This document shows positions 59,232 to 64,000 of a DNA stretch of 64,000 nucleotides, one piece after another; the first letter of the stretch is position 1, and each line of letters opens with the position of its first letter. This DNA is from Streptomyces coeruleorubidus. GTDB lineage: Bacteria; Actinomycetota; Actinomycetes; Streptomycetales; Streptomycetaceae. The stretch lies in contig NZ_CP023694.1 of NCBI RefSeq assembly GCF_008705135.1, forward strand, positions 4,011,001-4,075,000. The letters run 5' to 3'. Under the pieces are notes generated by a model. It was not told where the DNA came from, did no database searches, and was given only the letters and a program-made list of their open reading frames with translations. Both the position numbers and the translations under genes were made by a program.

Positions 59232-59259
59232 CGGGCTCGGCACCGATGTGCCGAGCCCG
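59232..59259 (-). terminator. Terminator after the DHA2 exporter gene
   Basis: CGGGCTCGGCAC (59232-59243) and GTGCCGAGCCCG (59248-59259) form a 12-bp perfect stem with loop CGAT, 26 bp after the exporter stop codon. Confidence 0.8.
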
Positions 59260-59284
59260 TTCTCCGACGATCGCCGGACGACTG

Positions 59285-60793
59285 TCAGGAAACCAGCGCC
59301 GGTTCCTTCTGCTCCGTCGCCGCCTGCTCCCCCTCGGCATGCAGCGCCGGCCGCTTCGGCAGGGCGAACATCAGCAGGAAGATCACACCCATCACCGCGG
59401 CCACCCAGCCCAGGGAGTTCCGGAAGGCGTCCGCGAAGGCCGGGCCCACCTGGTCCGGGCGCAGATGGTCGCCGATCGTGCCGAAGAAGACGACCGACAC
59501 CAGGCCCAGGCCCAGCGCGTTGCCCATCTGCTGCACGGTGTTGAGCAGGCCGGAGGCCGAGCCGGAGTGCTCGCGCGGCACCTCGGAGAGGATCGCGTCG
59601 GTCAGCGGAGCGACGATCAGGCCCATGCCCACGCCCATCACCACCAGCGGCAGCGCCATCTGCCAGGGCGCGATGCCGAGGCCGTAGTGCCCGGACTCCC
59701 AGAGGTAGAGCAGCACCCCGGCCGCCATCACCAGCGCGCCCGCCTGGAGCACCTTGCGCCCGAAGCGCGGGACCAGTTGCTGCACGGACATCCCGGCGGC
59801 CACGGACACGGCGATCGAGAACGGCACCCCGGTCAGCCCGGCCTTCAGCGGGCTCCAGCCCAGGCCCATCTGCATGTACAGCGTCCACACCAGGAAGAAG
59901 ATGCCGAGCGCGACTCCGAAGACGGTCTGCACAGCGATCCCGGCCGCGAAGCTCTTGACCCGGAACAGCGACAGCTCGACCAGCGGGGAGCCGTCCCGTG
60001 CGCTCTTGCGCCGCTCGTACGCCACCAGCGCCGCGAGGACGACGAGCGAGCCGGCCATGGAGACGTACCCCCACAGCGGCCAGCCCAGCTCGCGGCCGCG
60101 GATGAGCGGGTAGAGCAGCATCAGCAGGCCCAGGGTCACGAGCGCGACACCCACGAGGTCCAGCTTCAGGGCCCGCGGCGCCTTGGACTCGGTGATGAAA
60201 CGGCTGCCCAGGATCAGACCCGCGACGCCCACGGGCAGGTTGATCAGGAAGATCGAGCGCCACTCCCACCCGAACAGGTTCCACTCGGTCAGCAGCGCGC
60301 CGAGCAGCGGACCGGACACGGCCCCGAGACCGACGACCGCGCCGAACAGCCCGAACACCTTGCCCCGCTCGTGCGCCGGGAAGGTCGCGTGCACGATCGA
60401 CAGCACCTGCGGCACCATCAGCGCCGCCATGGCGCCCTGGAGGAACCGCGAGGCGACCAGCATCTCCGGGTTCACGGCGAGTCCGCACAGCGCGGAGGCG
60501 ACGGTGAAGCCGCCGATGCCGATGAGGAAGATCCGCTTGCGGCCGTAGATGTCGCCGAGCCGTCCGCCGGTGATCAGACCGGCGGCGAAGGCGAGGGCGT
60601 AGCCGGCGGTGATCCACTGGATCTGGCTGAACGACGCGCCTGCCTCCCGCTGGATCGACGGGATGGCGATGTTGACGATCGTCACGTCGACGAGGTCCAT
60701 GAAGGCCGCGGTCATCACGATCGCCAGAGCGAACCAACGGCGGCGGTCGGTCCCGCCGCCCGCGGTGCTGGGTGTGGTCTCGGTGGAGGTCAT
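59285..60793 (-). CDS. MFS drug exporter, DHA2 (EmrB/QacA) type
   Basis: A 502-residue transporter with 14 helices. Motif A is GGRLGDIYGRKRIF, motif C-like sequence is VVGLGAVSGPLLGALL, and the N-terminal acidic residue is in MDLVDVTIVNIAIPSI. ATG 60793 is 62 bp from the start of the divergent WYL regulator. It probably exports drugs or cationic compounds by proton antiport. Confidence 0.92.
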   Translation of the reverse strand: MTSTETTPSTAGGGTDRRRWFALAIVMTAAFMDLVDVTIVNIAIPSIQREAGASFSQIQWITAGYALAFAAGLITGGRLGDIYGRKRIFLIGIGGFTVASALCGLAVNPEMLVASRFLQGAMAALMVPQVLSIVHATFPAHERGKVFGLFGAVVGLGAVSGPLLGALLTEWNLFGWEWRSIFLINLPVGVAGLILGSRFITESKAPRALKLDLVGVALVTLGLLMLLYPLIRGRELGWPLWGYVSMAGSLVVLAALVAYERRKSARDGSPLVELSLFRVKSFAAGIAVQTVFGVALGIFFLVWTLYMQMGLGWSPLKAGLTGVPFSIAVSVAAGMSVQQLVPRFGRKVLQAGALVMAAGVLLYLWESGHYGLGIAPWQMALPLVVMGVGMGLIVAPLTDAILSEVPREHSGSASGLLNTVQQMGNALGLGLVSVVFFGTIGDHLRPDQVGPAFADAFRNSLGWVAAVMGVIFLLMFALPKRPALHAEGEQAATEQKEPALVS

Positions 60794-60814
60794 GCCACGA
60801 AGCTAGAGGGTCAA

Positions 60815-60833
60815 TAGGTCAGATCTTGTCCTA
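60815..60833. promoter_or_regulatory. Inverted repeat in the DHA2/WYL divergent promoter
   Basis: TAGGTCAGATCTTGTCCTA has arms TAGG-N-CA and TG-N-CCTA. It fills the middle of the 62-bp region between the exporter and the WYL regulator start codons, so bound protein would affect both promoters. Confidence 0.5.
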
Positions 60834-60855
60834 CTGGTGCGGCATCCTCGTCGGT

Positions 60856-61836
60856 ATGACGACGGACACTCCGGCCCGGCTCCTGACGCTCCTCTCCCTC
60901 CTCCAGACGCCCCGCGAGTGGCCCGGCGGCGAGCTCGCCGGGCGGCTCGGGGTCTCCCGCCGCACGGTCCGGCGGGACATCGACCGACTGCGCGAGCTCG
61001 GCTATCCCGTGCAGGCGAGCAAGGGGGCCGACGGCGGCTACCGGCTGGTCGCCGGCAAGGCCATGCCACCCCTCGTGCTCGACGACGAGGAGGCCGTGGC
61101 CATCGCGGTCGGGCTGCGCGCCGGGGCGGGGCACGCGGTGGAGGGCCTGGACGAGGCGTCGGTGCGGGCACTGGCCAAGCTGGAGCAGGTGCTGCCGGGC
61201 CGGCTGCGTCACCGCGTGACCACGCTCCAGGCCGCGACCACGCCGCTGACCAGCGGGGACGGACCCAGCATCGCGCCCGAGACACTCACCGTCATGGCCT
61301 CCACGGCGGCCGGGCACGAGCGGCTGCGGTTCGCCTACCGGGCGGCGGACGGCACCGAGTCGCGGCGCCTGACGGAGCCGTACCGGCTGGTGTCGACGGG
61401 CCGCCGCTGGTACCTGGTGGCGTACGACATCGACCGCGACGACTGGCGCACGTTCCGCGTCGACCGCGTGAGCGAACCGTTCGCCACGGGGGCCCGGTTC
61501 GTGCCGCGCGAGCTGCCGACGGGGAATGCGGCGGAGTACCTGCGGCAGTCGATGCAACGGCAGCAGGAGGTGTACGACTTCGAGATCACGTTCGCCGCAC
61601 CGGCCGACTTCGTCGCCGCCCGGTTGCCCGCATGGCTGGGCACGCCCGAGCCGCTGGACGACGGCAGCTGCCGGCTGCGGGGGTCCGTGGGGGACGCGGT
61701 GCAGTGGGTGGCGTTCCGGCTCGCGCTGCTGGAGTGCGACTTCGTGGTGCACGCGCCGGAGGAACTCGTCATGGCCGTGAGGGAGTTGGGGGCGCGGTTG
61801 AGCAGGGCGGGCGAGGGGGGACGGAGCGTGAGGTGA
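60856..61836 (+). CDS. WYL-domain transcriptional regulator
   Basis: A 326-residue regulator with an N-terminal HTH_11 domain (ARLLTLLSLLQTPREWPGGELAGRLGVSRRTVRRDIDRLRELG), a WYL domain with RRWYLVAYDIDRDDWRTFRVDRV (the Trp-Tyr-Leu motif) and a C-terminal WCX extension. ATG 60856 (MTTDTPA) is chosen; the longer frame crosses the divergent promoter. It most likely controls the adjacent exporter; WYL ligands are unknown here. Confidence 0.9.
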   Translation: MTTDTPARLLTLLSLLQTPREWPGGELAGRLGVSRRTVRRDIDRLRELGYPVQASKGADGGYRLVAGKAMPPLVLDDEEAVAIAVGLRAGAGHAVEGLDEASVRALAKLEQVLPGRLRHRVTTLQAATTPLTSGDGPSIAPETLTVMASTAAGHERLRFAYRAADGTESRRLTEPYRLVSTGRRWYLVAYDIDRDDWRTFRVDRVSEPFATGARFVPRELPTGNAAEYLRQSMQRQQEVYDFEITFAAPADFVAARLPAWLGTPEPLDDGSCRLRGSVGDAVQWVAFRLALLECDFVVHAPEELVMAVRELGARLSRAGEGGRSVR

Positions 61837-61929
61837 AGCGCCCGTTGCCGGGGGGCGGCTGCACTGCCGACTGGCCGGTTGGAGCAAGCCCGGCTGCGTG
61901 GTGTCCGTTCATCATCAAGGCTGTCCGTC

Positions 61930-63378
61930 ATGGAGAAGACTCCCAGGGTGATCGTGGAGCCGCCGGACAGCAGAGGCCTCCGCGCAGTCAGCGTGGGTGG
62001 AACAGTGGTGGGCGGCGCCTGGTCACCGAGCGGGCTGCGCAAGGTTCTCCGTCAACTCGGTTGCCCGGAAAACATCGATCTGGAAGACCGGAGAGTCATC
62101 GTCTGGCGCGAGGCCGGCAGCGAGATATGGCCCGATCGCACATGGCGAAGGCGCACGGCCACAGCGTTCATGATGGCGGGACTGATCCTGTCCATGGTCC
62201 TGCTCACCGTCGTCGGAAGACCGGACGCCATGGGGGCGCTGACATTCGCTCAGCGCATCACGGGATTCCTCTTCATCCTGTCCGGCGCGGTGCAGGGCCT
62301 CGCAGCCCTGGCGACCCTCGACCATGAGGGAAAACGGCAGTTCAAGTACTCCGGAGCCGTGGTACTGGTCGGGGTACTGATCGCCTTGATCACAGAGAGC
62401 ATCTTCCTGTTCACCTGGCTCCAGGAAAGAGAACCGACACTCTACCTACCCGTATATCTGCTGCTCTTCACGTGGTCGCTGTGGGCCCTCTGGCGACTGT
62501 TTCATGAGCAGGTGTGGAGAGTCATACCCCACCCCAAAAGATTTGCGACCGGGGTGGCCCTGTCCGGCCTTCTTGCCTCCACGAACTTCGCATACTCCGC
62601 CATCTACCAGCCCACCTCCGCTCCCTTCTATGTCACCCTCACGGCAAAGTTCGGCACCCCTCACACCGATCCCACCCGCCCGTTCATCCATGTGCCGCTG
62701 ACGTTCCGAGTGGAGAACACCGGCAAGGTTCCGGCATACGTTCTTGTAGATAAGTATCTGATCTACGGGCGTTCGGCTGAATACTCGGAGGAGGACGCGG
62801 GACTGAGGGACTGGAAGAAGGCTCTGGAAAAAGGAGGAGACGCCGAGCTCCACGTCGCCCAATCGGACAGAAAAGCGATAAGCGCCGGACAATTCGCCGG
62901 ACCGGGGTACTGGCTTCATCCGGGAGAGGGGCACGTAAAGGAAAAAGTGCTACAGATCCCCAGGAGCGTTGAATACGATCTCCTAGAAGCAACCTTGGCC
63001 GTGGTGACGATGAGGATGGATCGCGGAAAGATCGATCTTCTGCAACTACAGCAGGCACACCCTGCCTGGCAAAAGAAGGAAGGGCGATTCTACTGTGCAA
63101 TATGCGGCGACACGATCATCCATGAAGGGAAAGTGCGCCACAACAACAACATCATCAACGTCACCCGCAAACCCCGGTACGTGACCGTATTCTGGTCCGG
63201 CACACGCGAGGAGTTTGATTACGCGTACGCCATCTCGTCCTACAAATTCGACTCCAGGAAAATTCCCGACCTGGAAGAATTGGGGAGGGAAATCGCGAGG
63301 GAAGAGGATCGGTACGGCGTGGAGTCGCGCTCGACTTCGACCAGAGTATCCGTCGCGGCATTGATGGCGTCGTTGTAG
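61930..63378 (+). CDS. Membrane protein of unknown function
   Basis: A 482-residue protein I do not recognise. Residues 1-75 are soluble, then five hydrophobic segments follow at about 77-96, 107-128, 141-164, 172-190 and 205-225. After these comes a 250-residue soluble domain with a strand-rich part (FIHVPLTFRVENTGKVPAYVLVDKY) and one CxxC (Cys389/Cys392 in FYCAICGD). ATG 61930 (MEKTPRV) is chosen over the longer frame from 61879; no strong ribosome-binding site precedes either. Codon use drops in GC after about 62100, suggesting acquisition. Confidence 0.62.
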   Translation: MEKTPRVIVEPPDSRGLRAVSVGGTVVGGAWSPSGLRKVLRQLGCPENIDLEDRRVIVWREAGSEIWPDRTWRRRTATAFMMAGLILSMVLLTVVGRPDAMGALTFAQRITGFLFILSGAVQGLAALATLDHEGKRQFKYSGAVVLVGVLIALITESIFLFTWLQEREPTLYLPVYLLLFTWSLWALWRLFHEQVWRVIPHPKRFATGVALSGLLASTNFAYSAIYQPTSAPFYVTLTAKFGTPHTDPTRPFIHVPLTFRVENTGKVPAYVLVDKYLIYGRSAEYSEEDAGLRDWKKALEKGGDAELHVAQSDRKAISAGQFAGPGYWLHPGEGHVKEKVLQIPRSVEYDLLEATLAVVTMRMDRGKIDLLQLQQAHPAWQKKEGRFYCAICGDTIIHEGKVRHNNNIINVTRKPRYVTVFWSGTREEFDYAYAISSYKFDSRKIPDLEELGREIAREEDRYGVESRSTSTRVSVAALMASL

Positions 63379-63489
63379 CGGACTGGTCGCCGAGTTGCAG
63401 AAGGAACCCACTGGGTCCAAAGTAGTCATAAGTGGTTGTTGTGTCTGTACGGGCAAATCCGCATGTTCCACAGTGCACCTGGATACGCC

Positions 63490-64000
63490 ATGGCCAGAAA
63501 CGCCCAGCGCCGAATCTGCCGTTACAGGGGCTGCACGTACTGCTTGGTCGCAGCGCTCTCGCTCTCAGGAGGCGTGTCCGTCTCCGCGACGGGGGCCTTC
63601 GGCCAAGCCGCGACCGTGACACCGGCCCAGACTCCCACCCCACCGCCGGATCCCGACACTCCGGATCCCGGCACGCCAGATCCAGGCACGCCAGATCCAG
63701 GCACCCCGGAACCCGGCACCCCGGAACCCGGCACGCCGACCGAGCCCAGTACTCCGCCCGGGCCCAGCACGCCGACGGATCCCGAGACGACGGGATCCGG
63801 CACGCAGACCGGGCCGAGCGAGCCGACCAGCCCCAGCGAACCGACGGACTCCGGCACTCAGTCACAGCCCACGTCACCGGCCGACCCCTCGGAACAAGCG
63901 ACGCTCATGGAGAAGCGCACGGCAGCGCTGAAGGTGCCGGAAGAAGTGAAGGAGGAAGTCGAGAACGAGCTGAGCGGGTTGCTGAAGATGAGCCGGGATC
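63490..64000 (+). CDS. Secreted repeat protein, N-terminal part (partial)
   Basis: From ATG 63490 a frame runs open to the window edge. It has an Arg-rich start, a signal peptide-like hydrophobic segment (YCLVAALSLSGGVSVSATGAFGQA), then a Pro-rich linker with repeated PGTP/PDPGTP units (about 63640-63740) and TPTEPSTPPGP-like variants, and finally a charged helical region (EVKEEVENELSGLLKMSRD). It looks like an exported protein whose functional domain lies beyond the edge. It follows the unknown membrane protein by 111 bp. Confidence 0.6.
   Translation, partial: MARNAQRRICRYRGCTYCLVAALSLSGGVSVSATGAFGQAATVTPAQTPTPPPDPDTPDPGTPDPGTPDPGTPEPGTPEPGTPTEPSTPPGPSTPTDPETTGSGTQTGPSEPTSPSEPTDSGTQSQPTSPADPSEQATLMEKRTAALKVPEEVKEEVENELSGLLKMSRD

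Noticed and set aside
1..64000. CRISPR array or rRNA genes
   Set aside because: No regularly spaced direct repeats with unique spacers and no rRNA-like sequence were seen; the tandem repeats at 42820 and 51460 have no spacers.

Overview
The window is a piece of a Streptomyces chromosome. This follows from the very high GC with strong third-position bias, GTG/TTG starts, frequent ATGA/GTGA gene overlaps, an SsgA-like sporulation protein and an actinobacterial SepX/GlpR-type division protein. From memory (not checked here) the order pmt - two penicillin-binding proteins - ssgE - nickel/cobalt ECF transporter ... galU - moeA - moaC - mog ... mscL ... fruA-fruK-fruR resembles the S. coelicolor SCO3154-SCO3200 region, so most of the window is conserved core.

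Layout. 1-10.25 kb: end of a protein O-mannosyltransferase gene, a small membrane protein, tandem paralogous penicillin-binding proteins, ssgE, a divergent nikMN/cbiMN-cbiQ-cbiO transporter operon running into ohrR, then ohr and a serine esterase. 10.3-10.6 kb: a DUF1876 gene. 10.75-19.72 kb: a genomic island of about 9 kb that splits an EamA/DMT transporter gene; both halves of that gene are still visible at the two edges. The island holds a truncated large serine integrase, several gene remnants, an ATP-binding (anti-sigma-like) protein, a broken XRE regulator, an IS630-family element, a three-helix membrane protein and a 1042-residue HD + HSP90-like ATPase protein with much lower GC than the host. 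19.7-21.2 kb: the rest of the eamA operon, including a frameshifted ybaK.

21.2-36 kb: formaldehyde dehydrogenase, a TetR-MMPL exporter operon with twin operators, a tricorn-type protease, a Baeyer-Villiger monooxygenase/hydrolase/SDR operon opposite a MerR regulator, exonuclease III, two GNATs, tRNA-Ala(CGC), and sepX. 36-45.6 kb: rimJ-mog-moaC-moeA(glp)-galU, 5-formyl-THF cyclo-ligase, a penicillin acylase-like enzyme with a Gly-Thr repeat, and a cation/proton antiporter. 45.8-55.1 kb: MFS transporter, FmdB zinc ribbon protein, MTA phosphorylase, an SAF/RcpC-like protein preceded by DnaA-box-like sites, mscL, ltrA, a P1-family self-processing peptidase, an L,D-transpeptidase lipoprotein and a DUF6227-type protein. 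55.2-61.8 kb: the fructose PTS operon fruR-fruK-(small ORF)-fruA and a DHA2 drug exporter opposite a WYL regulator. 61.9-64 kb: an unrecognised membrane protein and a truncated secreted Pro/Gly/Thr-repeat protein, both less GC-rich than their neighbours.

The most interesting part is the island. Its ends can be defined to a 7-bp core, its reconstructed attP is palindromic as expected for a large serine integrase, its integrase is truncated so it is probably stranded, and its best-preserved cargo (HD + HSP90-like ATPase, with a nearby small membrane protein) looks like a candidate conflict/anti-phage module.
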